Source: Candidatus Bathyarchaeia archaeon (lineage in GTDB: Archaea; Thermoproteota; Bathyarchaeia; Bathyarchaeales; Bathycorpusculaceae). From it: DNA of 64,000 nt. The position numbers and the translations under genes were made by a program. The notes under the pieces are model-generated. The model was given only the letters and a program-made list of their open reading frames with translations, was not told where the DNA came from and made no database searches. The number at the start of each line of letters is the position of its first letter. The first letter of the stretch is position 1. Positions 15,121 to 24,379 of this stretch are shown piece by piece. The stretch lies in assembly GCA_030019335.1 (NCBI GenBank), contig JASEET010000001.1:124001-188000 (forward strand). Reading direction: 5' to 3'.

Positions 15121-15345
15121 CTATTGAGAAGAATCGACGTGAAGATTGTTTCCACTGCTGGCGTCCCTTTCCATCAAGTCTTCCTTAACTGAAGGGTTCT
15201 TGAGGCTAGCAGAGCCGTGGGAAACGGAGTCGGCGAAATGGGCGTGGTCATAGACATAGGCACGCTGAAATCCTGAGGCATAAGAACCAGCAAAGAAGCA
15301 TCGGCCATGGTTCAGGCTCAGAGCCAACAGAATTGTGGTTGCCAT
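15121..15345 (-). CDS. Possible small protein downstream of HerA-like gene
   Basis: A 74-aa frame, 8 bases after the stop of the HerA-like gene on the same strand, begins MATTILLALSLNHGRCFFAG. It has a short hydrophobic start and a His/Ser-rich body. No family recognised. It could be spurious; position is its main support. Confidence 0.25.
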   Translation of the reverse strand: MATTILLALSLNHGRCFFAGSYASGFQRAYVYDHAHFADSVSHGSASLKNPSVKEDLMERDASSGNNLHVDSSQ

Positions 15346-15353
15346 AGTTGAGT

Positions 15354-17456
15354 TTAGCGCGCGCGAAAATGTCCAGATAAGATACGGCCAGTGGCTGCAT
15401 CCATGATGATTGTGCGCTTGGCTAACTTTTTCTTGTGTCTCACCTTCAATGTCCACACCGGCAACAGTATCATTTCCGCAGAAACTGGTTTCACACCTAA
15501 TGTCAATCGTAATTTTCGATAAATCTTGTCTGCTCCCATCCCTATTCTAGGAAAACTCTCCACTTCACCAGGCAGTTTTGGGATAAAGGTGATATCGTCG
15601 TCATCATCCAAGTCTTTCAGCTTTTCTACGCCCTTTGTCATCAATTTGTGAAAGACTATCTCCTTTTTCTCAAGCGATATTATAGCGCCGGTTTGTGCAC
15701 TCATGTAGTACGTATCAAATTCCTTCTTCTTGAAAAAGAATAATTTCTTCGTTTCACGCGTTGCTGAAACTCTCCAGATTGGAATGTGCAAGAACTCTGC
15801 ATCATAGATTTCTTCTTTCTTGCCGAAAAAGCCGCCTTCAAGCATAGACTTAGCTCTCTTCGAAGCCTCTACTTGAGTAATTCTCATCGGAATCGTCAGA
15901 ATCTCTCCAATAATGTTCTTTGATGGTTTGAAGCCGAATTTTGATAACCAATAAAGGTTTTCGACGCTACTTTTGACACGACCTTTTTCCACAACTCCAG
16001 TCTTGACAAGCTCACTGAGCACTTCTTTTACATCTTCATCATCAACTTTCAAGTTCTCTGCGATGGAATCAGCTGAGACGCCTTGTCTTGCAGAATTGAG
16101 AAATAGCCGAATTCGTTCCTCGAGAGGTTTAGATGGAATGGATGGAGCAGTCGGCTTTTCTGCGACCTCCCTTTGCTCTAGTAAGTGCTTTTCGAAGAAC
16201 AGTTTTGATTCCGGCGATAAACATTGGGGAAGATCTTTTTCATCCAGTGTCAAATGATTGGTCACAAGCCACCGAACTTGAAAATCCACGACATTACCAT
16301 AAACGTCGGGGGACAACATAAGAAACTCGCCAGTTCGGAGACTTGGAAGTCTCTGAAGAACCATATCAGCCCGCATAGGGTCTATTGATTGTATGATTTT
16401 CTGCACCCTAGCGATGTCTTGCTTCGTCATCATGCGACCCAAGCACCATGTGTTCACTTGCGCAAGAGCCTTATAGTCTATATCAGTCACGTTTTGGGTG
16501 GCTGCCACAAGCCCGATCCCATACTTCCTTGCCTGTTTGAAAAGAAAGGCATACGCCTCCTTTGGAGAGGGGTTCCTAGGATAAGGCGGAATATATGGAG
16601 CAATTTCATCAACATAAAATAGCATCTGAACATCTTCTGAAGGGTTTTTTAACATCCAGCAATAAAGTTCTCTAAGAAGGGTGGCTAAGAAAAATTGTTT
16701 GTCGTTTGCGGAGCTGAGAGTGTTCATATAGATGATGTTAACAGGTACCTTTCCATCGCTTCGGTCCATAAACATGTCAATGTCAATCTGAACCCCCATC
16801 TGAAACATGAGCGATGGTGTTCCCACCGTAAGATAACGTAGTTTTCTAGCAATCTCTTGGGGCTCTTTTTTTGTGACAAGATCGTAAAGAGTTCCAGTGA
16901 TTTTTGCCGGAGGCCTTAGAACTATGTCAGCCATGTGGCCCATGTCTTTTATTGTCTGTCCTTCTCGCCATAAATGTTCCAGTATTGTAAACAAGTATGC
17001 TTTGGCTCCTTTTCCAGCGTCTGAACCCAAGTCGTATCCTAGAAAGCTTGTAAGGGACGTAGCTGTCATGTCAAGAGCCAAGATAGATTCCTCACGTGGA
17101 GTGCCTTCTGACGGAAACTTCAACGGGTTAACGCTGATGGGGATGCCTTTGCTACTGGCAGGAGTGAATATGGCTACTCTCGCCTTCTCAAAGAACTCTT
17201 CTTGAATTGGCAAAGGTGTTCCATGTCTCTCAATTTCTTCCGGGTTCCCTTTCAAGGCGAGAGAGGAAATATCACCCTGAGGATCGACTATGATTAGAGG
17301 AATGTCGTTTCTCACAGCCTCCTCCATCACACATTTACAAAGCACAGTCTTGCCCGATCCGCTGGCTCCAAGAGCCATAAAGTGACGGTGAAAAGCCTTT
17401 ACAGGTAGTTCAACTGCAGATTCATTCACCATTTCTCTGCCTAAGAAAAAAGACAA
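15354..17456 (-). CDS. HerA-like ATPase with winged helix and C-terminal repeats
   Basis: 700 aa. An AAA/FtsK-HerA type motor domain has Walker A GASGSGKTVLCK (about residues 30-41) and Walker B LFYVDEIAP (about 285), with a sensor-like AATQN segment. A winged-helix region follows at about 445-505 (VSADSIAENLKVDDEDVKEV). Two beta-rich segments (about 540-700) end in ..TIIMDAATGRIL.., the type of repeat seen in DUF853-like archaeal ATPases. HerA proteins pump DNA, usually with NurA nuclease; no NurA is next to it. Its role may be in DNA processing or in moving another polymer. Confidence 0.8.
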   Translation of the reverse strand: MSFFLGREMVNESAVELPVKAFHRHFMALGASGSGKTVLCKCVMEEAVRNDIPLIIVDPQGDISSLALKGNPEEIERHGTPLPIQEEFFEKARVAIFTPASSKGIPISVNPLKFPSEGTPREESILALDMTATSLTSFLGYDLGSDAGKGAKAYLFTILEHLWREGQTIKDMGHMADIVLRPPAKITGTLYDLVTKKEPQEIARKLRYLTVGTPSLMFQMGVQIDIDMFMDRSDGKVPVNIIYMNTLSSANDKQFFLATLLRELYCWMLKNPSEDVQMLFYVDEIAPYIPPYPRNPSPKEAYAFLFKQARKYGIGLVAATQNVTDIDYKALAQVNTWCLGRMMTKQDIARVQKIIQSIDPMRADMVLQRLPSLRTGEFLMLSPDVYGNVVDFQVRWLVTNHLTLDEKDLPQCLSPESKLFFEKHLLEQREVAEKPTAPSIPSKPLEERIRLFLNSARQGVSADSIAENLKVDDEDVKEVLSELVKTGVVEKGRVKSSVENLYWLSKFGFKPSKNIIGEILTIPMRITQVEASKRAKSMLEGGFFGKKEEIYDAEFLHIPIWRVSATRETKKLFFFKKKEFDTYYMSAQTGAIISLEKKEIVFHKLMTKGVEKLKDLDDDDDITFIPKLPGEVESFPRIGMGADKIYRKLRLTLGVKPVSAEMILLPVWTLKVRHKKKLAKRTIIMDAATGRILSGHFRAR

Positions 17457-17604
17457 AATAATTCTCCTCTTGTATAATTTACATCTACTTTTTATTTATC
17501 TATTTCGTGTGCACGAAATTGCCTCAACAGTTTTGAGGATGGATCAAGATTTGAAGACGCGCCCTAGTGCGCCGAAACATATTATTGAGCATGTTTTTAC
17601 TAGT

Positions 17605-17637
17605 AAATTCGTGTTCGAATCCCAGCCCAGAACACCA
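17605..17637 (+). other. Weak tRNA 3'-end-like sequence
   Basis: GTTCGAATCCC with a following ...GAACACCA resembles a T-loop plus CCA end, but the stem bases do not pair. Possibly another decayed tRNA fragment. Confidence 0.2.
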
Positions 17638-17715
17638 AACTCTTTTCCACAAAAAGAAAAAGGCATTAGAATATTTTATGAGTAAGAAGCCAAGTTGTAA
17701 TTAGGGCGGTTAAAA

Positions 17716-18453
17716 TTGAAAACTTCAATTAGATCAATGTACAACAGATTAACTGATTTTCTGATAGAAAACCTCGATTTTCACCAAATATCCGTCATTC
17801 TCGAAGCAGGTTGTGGGCGTGGACAATTAACTATTCCTTTAGCTAAAAAAGCTATTAAAATTCTCGCAGAATTCAAAATTATTGCTTTTGATGTTTCTGC
17901 TGGTCCTTATGAAGGCGCTCTGGATGATTTGAAAGAGAGTGTACTAAAAGAAAGACTTGAAAAACTCATTGTAACTGTTAAGGGTGATGTCAGAAATATG
18001 AAGGCTATAGATGACGAAAGCATCAACTTGATAATTTCAAATGAACTCTTCTGCGATCTTGACAGAGAAAGTCTTGAAAGAACACTTAAAGAGTTTTACA
18101 GAGTCTTGAAGCCGAATGGGCAGATGGCACATGGAGAGCTCAACCCAGTCCCAGAAACCCCCGCTCAAAAATTGTTTATCGAGGCGGATTCTCATTCACT
18201 TGAAACCTTAACCCCTAAATATGAATGGTTTTCACCTTTCTCTGATGAAGTGGTTGCTCTTATGCATAAATTAGGCTTCAAAGATACTATGGTAAAGTAT
18301 TTCGAAACAGATGCTCATTTGTCCTTTGATGATGCGGTTAAACAACTGAAGAAATGGAACATTAACCCAGTATTTATCGAAAAACACATTGACGAACTCA
18401 AGAAATACGGTCTGGAGTATCCAATAGAACATGTAATCTTTTGCAAAAAATAA
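17716..18453 (+). CDS. Class I SAM-dependent methyltransferase
   Basis: 245 aa from a TTG start. Motif I is ILEAGCGRGQLTIP (about residues 29-42), the acidic motif II is IIAFDVSAGP, and the motif III/IV region is IISNELFCDLDRES. A methyltransferase-11-like core sits at the N terminus, with a helical C-terminal cap that may set substrate choice. Substrate unknown. It stands alone between the HerA-like gene and the carboxypeptidase. Confidence 0.75.
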   Translation: MKTSIRSMYNRLTDFLIENLDFHQISVILEAGCGRGQLTIPLAKKAIKILAEFKIIAFDVSAGPYEGALDDLKESVLKERLEKLIVTVKGDVRNMKAIDDESINLIISNELFCDLDRESLERTLKEFYRVLKPNGQMAHGELNPVPETPAQKLFIEADSHSLETLTPKYEWFSPFSDEVVALMHKLGFKDTMVKYFETDAHLSFDDAVKQLKKWNINPVFIEKHIDELKKYGLEYPIEHVIFCKK

Positions 18454-18597
18454 TATCTAGAACTTTAAGCCAGTGATTCCGCGTCTCTGTTTAAAATTTG
18501 GATTCCGTTTCTTTTTATTTCCATCACGTCAAAGTATTTCATTGCACAAAATTCATATCTAAGCTGTTCTTATCGAATACCTTCAAAGCTTGGAGCA

Positions 18598-20139
18598 ATG
18601 AGAATGGCTGAATCGTTAATTTCAAGTTATAAAAAACTGATGGAAAAGGCAAAAAATCTCTTTATCTTGCAATCAGCGGCTGCCATTATCCACTGGGACA
18701 TGGAAACAAAGATGCCGCCGAAGGCAATTAAACTGCGAAGCCTACAGCTTGCTATGCTCAGTCGAATCGGACATAAAATGAGTACCGAACCCGAGATCGG
18801 CGCTCTACTGGAAGGAATTATGCGACACCCTGAATATGAAAGAAGGGATGCTGTCCAAAAGAGAAACGTGTATCTAATAAAGAAACATTATGATGAACAA
18901 ACCAAGTTGCCCGAAGAACTAGTCGTAGAAATCGCAAAACAACAAGCCATAACCGTTGACACATGGAAAAAGGCAAAGGCTACTAAAAACTTCTCCATGT
19001 TCAAGCCAGAACTTGAAAAAATTGTTGAATTGAAAAAGAAGGCTGCTGAAATCCTAATGGAAGTAAAAGAGACAGCGACACCATACGATGCGTTAATAGA
19101 CATTTTTGAACCAAAAATGACAGCCAAAACAATCAGCAAAGTTTTTGATGAATTAAGAGAAGGCTTGGTTTCACTACTAAGGAAATGTGAAACTGCCCCA
19201 AAACAACCAGACGTATCCATTTTCAAGCGTAAAGTCCCCATAGATGTTCAACGCAAGATTTCCAAAGCACTTGCCGAATTCGTTAGATACGACATAGAGT
19301 CAAAAGAGGCTGGAGGCAGAATTGACGAAACTGAGCACCCCTTCACAACAGGTTATTACGACGACGTGTAAATAACAACACACTACTACGAAGACATGTT
19401 TGCATCCTCCTTGTTTTCAGTGTTACATGAAGGAGGACACGCCATCTACGAACAAAACCTAAACCCGGAATGGATTTTCCAACCAGTTGGAACAGGTTGC
19501 TCTTCAGGCTTCCATGAATCACAATCTCGATTCGTGGAAAACATAATCGGGCGATCCCGCGAATTCTGGATTTACTTCCTACCGAAATTGAAGGAAAATA
19601 CAGGCAATATCCTCTCAGACGTAGATTTAGACACGTTTGCCCACGCCATCAACCAAGTTAAGCCATCCAAGATCCGCGTTGAAGCAGACAAAGTTACCTA
19701 TTGCCTCCACATCATAATAAGATTCAATCTTGAACGTGACATATTCGCGGATAAGATAACGGTGGCGGAGCTTCCAGAAATTTGGAATCAAAGTTACAAG
19801 AAGTACCTCGGTATAGACATTGAAAACGACTCTGAAGGCGTTATGCAGGACACGCATTGGGCTAGCGGCTTATATGGTTATTTCCCAAGCTACGCATTAG
19901 GCAACATTTACAGCGGTCAAATATTAGCTAGAATGGAGAAAGACCTATCACACTGGAGAAAACAAATCGCAAAAGGAAGCTTCCAAAACATAAAACAGTG
20001 GCTAATCAAAAACGTTCACAGTTACGGAGACCTCTACGACCCTGCAGACCTCATCAAAAAAATCACAGGAGAAGAACTCAACGTCAAACCATACATAAAC
20101 TATCTAAATGAAAAGTATTCAAAACTTTACGGTTTCTAA
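18598..20139 (+). pseudogene. M32 (Taq-type) carboxypeptidase with one in-frame TAA
   Basis: The two parts, 18598-19371 and 19372-20139, are in the same frame and are separated only by the TAA at 19369-19371. Together they give a full-length M32 metallocarboxypeptidase of about 510 residues. The N half has the HWDMETKMPP region and EHPFTTGYYDDV; the C half starts ITTHYYEDMF and contains the zinc site LHEGGHAIYEQ and later DTHWASGLYGYFPSYALG. In the family the broken position is normally a basic residue. This is a very recent pseudogene, a sequencing error, or stop readthrough. TAA rules out pyrrolysine, which uses TAG. Confidence 0.85.
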
Positions 20140-20318
20140 TTAACCTCCTTTGCTCTTACACTTTTATACACTTTTAGAAATATTTCCGCAAAAAAGCCGC
20201 CAATTATGAAGTATACTCCGGTCCAACCGACCACTGCATTATAGTAATTGCTACCATACAAGAATAGGACTACACCCAATACTATTACACACAAACACAC
20301 GACATCTTTCCACGACAT
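20136..20318 (-). CDS. Small two-helix membrane protein
   Basis: 60 aa with two membrane helices (about 6-24 and 28-50) and a basic tail. No family recognised. It overlaps the end of the carboxypeptidase gene by 4 bases on the opposite strand. Confidence 0.4.
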   Translation of the reverse strand: MSWKDVVCLCVIVLGVVLFLYGSNYYNAVVGWTGVYFIIGGFFAEIFLKVYKSVRAKEVN

Positions 20319-20471
20319 ACAAACAACCCCGCAAACAGGATTTAAGCCTTTTAACCTCTCAAAGTATATAGACTTACCGATTGCTTACAGCCAACTTGCC
20401 ACTACAAGTCCAACAAAACAAGCTGCCGACAACAAATCGAAAGGCATACCGTTCAAGACTCAACACAAAAG

Positions 20472-20667
20472 TGTCGGAGAATCAACATAAAATACCACAA
20501 AAATAACATAAAAACAATGAAATGTACAAAATCACGAAAGAAAATTGTCAACTAAACTTTTCTTCCGACAGCCTTGTTCATACTTGCCGATAAGGCTTTC
20601 TTATATCCGACAAGTTTATATACCACTTTGCTTCAAGAATTCTTTGAAGGTTATCTGAAATGTCGGA
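20472..20667 (+). promoter_or_regulatory. fae-hps promoter with repeated TGTCGGA motif
   Basis: TGTCGGA or its complement occurs at 20472-20478, 20564-20570, 20606-20612 and 20661-20667; the last overlaps the ATG. A TATA-like GTTTATATACC lies at about 20613-20623, directly after the third copy. Two more copies fall inside the gene (20905-20911, 21010-21016). Six copies in about 545 bases is far above the roughly 0.07 expected by chance. The N-terminal HTH of the encoded protein suggests autoregulation through these sites. Confidence 0.6.
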
Positions 20668-22117
20668 ACATGGTGTTAAAAAGCCGGAGACAAAAGAAGA
20701 ATTCGTCAAATCATTGATGGAAGCTGCGAAAAAGGAGATTGAAGCTCGAAGCCTTTTGCGGAGAAAACCAGCAAAACCTACAATTTCAGGAACAGCAAAG
20801 CTGTTAAAAATACACAGAGACACTCTTTATGCCTGGCTTAAGGAGTTTAATGTCGATTTTAAGGAGATAGCTGAGGCTGTATCGACAGCTCAAGTGACGG
20901 AAAATGTCGGAGTGCCTGGAAAATATGCGTACTTGATCGGTGAGGCGCTTGCAGGGGAGGACAATGAAGTTGCTCATATAGACCTTTTAATAGGCGACAA
21001 GGAAGGACCTGTCGGAGAAGCTTTTGCTGCTGGTTTATCTCACCTTTCCAGGGGGCATACACCGCTTTTGGCTGTTATAAGGCCTAATTTGCCTCCTAAA
21101 CCACATACGCTACTTGTGCCAAAAGTGACTATAAAAAACCTTGAGGATACAAACAAGATTTTTGGGCCAGCGCAAGCTGCAGTGGCGAAGGCTGTTGCAG
21201 ATGCTGTAGAGGAAGGGATTATTCCGAAAGATAAGGTGGATGACTGGGTTATCGTATGCAGTGTTTTTGTACATCCGCAAGCGAAGGACTACCGTAGGAT
21301 ATACCATTACAATTATGGAGCAACTAAACTTGCTTTAAAAAGAGCTCTAGCGAAGTACCCGCCCTTAGAAAAGGTTTTCTATGACAAGGACAGGGCTAAA
21401 CATCCAATAATGGGATTCAGAGTGCCACGCCTGTGGAGACCACCGTACTTACAAATTTCGCTTGACATACCAGACTTAGAACGAAATAAGAAGATTATAG
21501 CACAGATTCCAAGAAGTGACAGAATAATCTTAGAAATGGGTACACCGCTCATAAAAAGGTATGGAACAAAAGTGATAAGTGAACTGAGGGAAATAGCCAG
21601 AGACATATTCTTCGTCGCGGATCTGAAAACTTTAGACGTGGGAAAGGTTGAGGTCGACTTGGCTTACGATGAAACAGCAGACGCTGTTGTTGCCGCTGGA
21701 CTGGCACCTGTTGAAACGCTTAACGCCTTCACCCATGAAGCAAAAAGACTTGGAATATATGCTGCGGTAGACATGCTAAATGTGGAAAATCCCATCAAAA
21801 AGCTTAGGATGCTTAAGGAATTCCCTGACATAATTATTTTGCATAGGGGAATAGATCAAGAAACTGGGAGGACTCTCGGTTTAGAGCTTATCCAAGAACT
21901 GCGGGACACCTTCCAAGACAAGCGGTTTCTAATAGCTGTAGCGGGTGGAATCGTGCCAGAAACAGCAAAAGAAGCCCTAGAAAAGGGTGCAGACATAATT
22001 ATTGTTGGAAGGTATGTGACACAGTCTAAGGACGTTGAACGTGCTGTAAGGGACTTTCTTGAATTAACGCCTGAAACGCGACAAGATATAGACTTGTTCA
22101 GGGTGCACGTAGAGTAA
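20660..22117 (+). CDS. fae-hps: HTH-Fae-HPS fusion: formaldehyde-activating enzyme/hexulose-6-phosphate synthase
   Basis: 485 aa. Residues about 95-255 are Fae (AGEDNEVAHIDLLIGDKEGP with the catalytic His, then VFVHPQAKDYRRIYHYNYGA). Residues about 265-485 are HPS (FFVADLKTLD active site, LHRGIDQETGR, AVAGGIVPETA). Archaeal Fae-HPS condenses formaldehyde with C1 carriers and interconverts ribulose-5-phosphate and hexulose-6-phosphate, mainly to make pentoses. The first 90 or so residues are extra and contain TISGTAKLLKIHRDTLYAWL, a helix-turn-helix. The ATG at 20660 fits the TATA box 40 bases upstream. A start at an internal GTG would remove the HTH but leave this well-formed protein text untranslated. 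Confidence 0.93.
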   Translation: MSEHGVKKPETKEEFVKSLMEAAKKEIEARSLLRRKPAKPTISGTAKLLKIHRDTLYAWLKEFNVDFKEIAEAVSTAQVTENVGVPGKYAYLIGEALAGEDNEVAHIDLLIGDKEGPVGEAFAAGLSHLSRGHTPLLAVIRPNLPPKPHTLLVPKVTIKNLEDTNKIFGPAQAAVAKAVADAVEEGIIPKDKVDDWVIVCSVFVHPQAKDYRRIYHYNYGATKLALKRALAKYPPLEKVFYDKDRAKHPIMGFRVPRLWRPPYLQISLDIPDLERNKKIIAQIPRSDRIILEMGTPLIKRYGTKVISELREIARDIFFVADLKTLDVGKVEVDLAYDETADAVVAAGLAPVETLNAFTHEAKRLGIYAAVDMLNVENPIKKLRMLKEFPDIIILHRGIDQETGRTLGLELIQELRDTFQDKRFLIAVAGGIVPETAKEALEKGADIIIVGRYVTQSKDVERAVRDFLELTPETRQDIDLFRVHVE

Positions 22118-22193
22118 CGCTTGCTCCAGAGATTTTCATAAATCCTTAATAGAGAGATATTCAACTTTCATAACATCATCGGAGAGTCCACAA

Positions 22194-22634
22194 TTGGCTA
22201 AGTTTAAGATAATCATATCAGACCCGGAAACGGGAACTTCGAAAACTGTTGAAGTAGAAGAAACACGCACAATTCCGTTGATTGGAAGAAAAATGGGCGA
22301 AACAATAGACGGTTCAATAATGGGTTTACCAGGTCATAAATTGCAAATAACAGGGGGCTCAGACAAGGATGGATTTCCAATAAGGTCAAACGTTCACGGC
22401 GGAGTCCGCAGAAGAGTGGTGCTGAGCGGAGGAATAGGTTTTAACCCTCAAAGCAAAGGAGAAAGAAGAAGAAAAACGGTTCGTGGAAATGTAATAACAG
22501 ACGAAATAGTGCAAATAAACATGAAAATAGTGGAGAAGCCCAAACGACCGAAAGAAAAGAAGAAAGCAAAGGAAAAAGAAGAAAAACCTAAAAAGGAAGT
22601 TGAGGAAGAAGCGCAAGCCACAAACAGCGCTTGA
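22194..22634 (+). CDS. rps6e: Ribosomal protein S6e
   Basis: 146 aa from TTG 22194. Typical S6e core: FKIIISDPETGTSKTVEVEE, IGRKMGETIDGSIMGLPG and HGGVRRRVVLSGGIGF. The C-terminal 35 residues are a Lys/Glu-rich extension, longer than in many archaea. It is the first gene of a translation cluster, 70 bases before aIF2 gamma. Confidence 0.95.
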   Translation: MAKFKIIISDPETGTSKTVEVEETRTIPLIGRKMGETIDGSIMGLPGHKLQITGGSDKDGFPIRSNVHGGVRRRVVLSGGIGFNPQSKGERRRKTVRGNVITDEIVQINMKIVEKPKRPKEKKKAKEKEEKPKKEVEEEAQATNSA

Positions 22635-22704
22635 AAGGGATTAAGATTTATTAACTCGCATAATTTAATCCTTCACCAACTTGTAATGTTTATGGGAAAG
22701 TAAA

Positions 22705-23949
22705 ATGAGTAGTGAAAAACGCAAAGCTTCACCGAAACAGCCTGAAGTGAATATTGGCACTATAGGTCATGTTGATCATGGCAAAACAACATTAGTGCAG
22801 GCGTTAACTGGCGTTTGGGCGGCAAGACATAGTGAAGAGTTGAAGAGGGGCATAACAATAAAGCTAGGTTATGCGGACATGCCTGTCTATAAATGCTCAA
22901 AATGTGAGCCGCCGAAAAGCTATTCTACAGAACCAGTTTGTCCCTACTGTGGTTCAAAAACAACATTTACACGGGCAGTCAGTTTTGTTGATGCCCCGGG
23001 TCATGAAGCACTAATGGCGACTATGCTTTCCGGAGCAGCAATCATGGATGGAGCAATACTTGTAATAGCTGCGGATGAGCCGTGCCCTCAGCCGCAAACG
23101 AGAGAGCATTTGGCAGCTGCTGAAGTTGTTGGTATAAAAAACATAGTTATTGTACAAAATAAAATTGATATTGTTGACGAGAAAAGGGCTCGTGAAAGTT
23201 ATAAGGAGATTAAGAACTTTGTTAAGGGGACAATTGCGGAAAAGGCCCCCATAATTCCTGTTTCAGCTCAACGCGCTGTGAACATGGATGTTCTCGTTCA
23301 GGCAATGGAAGAGTTTATACTAACGCCAAAAAGGGATGAAACGAAACCTCCGTTAATGTATGTGGTTCGCTCATTTGATGTTAACAAGCCGGGCACTCTC
23401 ATTAAGAAGTTGGAAGGAGGAGTTATCGGAGGCACAATACTGCAGGGTAAATTTGTGGTTGGAGAGGAGATAGAGATTCGCCCAGGAATAAGCTCAGAGG
23501 GAAAAGGCGTCTATAACCCCTTATTCAGCGAGATTGTTAGCCTGCATGCAGGCGGAACAAGTGTAAAAGAAGCCTACTGCGGCGGGTTGGTGGGGATAGG
23601 AACTTTGTTGGACCCGTCGTTTTCGAAAGCGGATGGATTAACGGGAAACATGACTGGAAAAACAGGTATGCTCCCCGTAACGCTGTCGGAGTTAACCTTG
23701 GAAACTCATATTCTTGAGCGTGCCGTCGGAACAAGAGAGCTGGTGAAGGTTGAAAAAATAAGCATGGGTGAAACCCTACTCCTACATGTGGGTGCGGCAA
23801 TAACCGTTGGAAAAGTAACTTCAATAAAAGGGGATGCCGCTACACTTCAGCTTTCAAGACCAGTTTGTGCACAAACAGGCTCAAGAGTTGCAATAAGCAG
23901 AAAATTGGCAGGAAGATGGAGACTTATAGGGTACGGAATGATAAAGTAA
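22705..23949 (+). CDS. eif2g: Translation initiation factor aIF2 subunit gamma
   Basis: 414 aa, full length. G1 is IGHVDHGKTTLVQALTG, the zinc knuckle is CSKCEPPKSY...CPYCG, G3 is VDAPGHEALMATML, and G4 is VQNKID. This GTPase carries initiator Met-tRNA to the small ribosomal subunit. Its stop is 1 base before the PIN-domain gene. Confidence 0.97.
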   Translation: MSSEKRKASPKQPEVNIGTIGHVDHGKTTLVQALTGVWAARHSEELKRGITIKLGYADMPVYKCSKCEPPKSYSTEPVCPYCGSKTTFTRAVSFVDAPGHEALMATMLSGAAIMDGAILVIAADEPCPQPQTREHLAAAEVVGIKNIVIVQNKIDIVDEKRARESYKEIKNFVKGTIAEKAPIIPVSAQRAVNMDVLVQAMEEFILTPKRDETKPPLMYVVRSFDVNKPGTLIKKLEGGVIGGTILQGKFVVGEEIEIRPGISSEGKGVYNPLFSEIVSLHAGGTSVKEAYCGGLVGIGTLLDPSFSKADGLTGNMTGKTGMLPVTLSELTLETHILERAVGTRELVKVEKISMGETLLLHVGAAITVGKVTSIKGDAATLQLSRPVCAQTGSRVAISRKLAGRWRLIGYGMIK

Positions 23950-23950
23950 C

Positions 23951-24376
23951 ATGTCGCCAGAAACAAAACCTGCAAAGAAAACTTTGAAGATACTTTTGGA
24001 TTCAAATGCCTTGTTTGTTCCACTTCAATTTAAAATCGATGTTTTTGAGGAGTTAAAAATGCTCCTAAACAGAAATTTTGAACTTGTTTTGCTTTCGCCA
24101 ATCCGGCGAGAACTTGAAAAACTTGCAGAGAAAGGTTCACCGAAAACGCGGAAAAATGCTTCTTATGCCTTGAAAATAGCTGAAAAATGTAGATTAGTTG
24201 AAGTGAACGAAAAGTTTGTGGATTCTCCAGATGATGTCATTGTTCAGATGGCTCGGGAATGGAATTGCCCAGTGTTTACAAACGATAGGCAGCTTAGAAA
24301 GAGGCTAAGAAATATAAATGTGCCAGTTATTTATGTGAGGCAAAAGTCACGTTTAGAAATTGACGGGATGATATAA
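23951..24376 (+). CDS. PIN domain protein, Fcf1/VapC9-like
   Basis: 141 aa. Acidic residues of a PIN nuclease appear at ILLDSNALF (about residue 18), RRELEKLA, SPDDVIVQMA and FTNDRQLRKRL. Similar proteins sit between aIF2 gamma and rpoE1 in many archaea and resemble eukaryotic Fcf1/Utp24, which cuts pre-rRNA. Its place in the translation operon favours an RNA-processing role over a toxin role. Confidence 0.88.
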   Translation: MSPETKPAKKTLKILLDSNALFVPLQFKIDVFEELKMLLNRNFELVLLSPIRRELEKLAEKGSPKTRKNASYALKIAEKCRLVEVNEKFVDSPDDVIVQMAREWNCPVFTNDRQLRKRLRNINVPVIYVRQKSRLEIDGMI

Positions 24377-24379
24377 CCC

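Noticed and set aside
15354-17456. Defence-type HerA (for example HerA-DUF4297 systems)
   Set aside because: No effector gene such as a nuclease or SIR2 is adjacent, and the C-terminal repeats fit a housekeeping-type archaeal ATPase better.
19369-19371. Pyrrolysine or selenocysteine recoding in the carboxypeptidase
   Set aside because: The codon is TAA; pyrrolysine uses TAG and selenocysteine TGA, and the family position is normally a basic residue.
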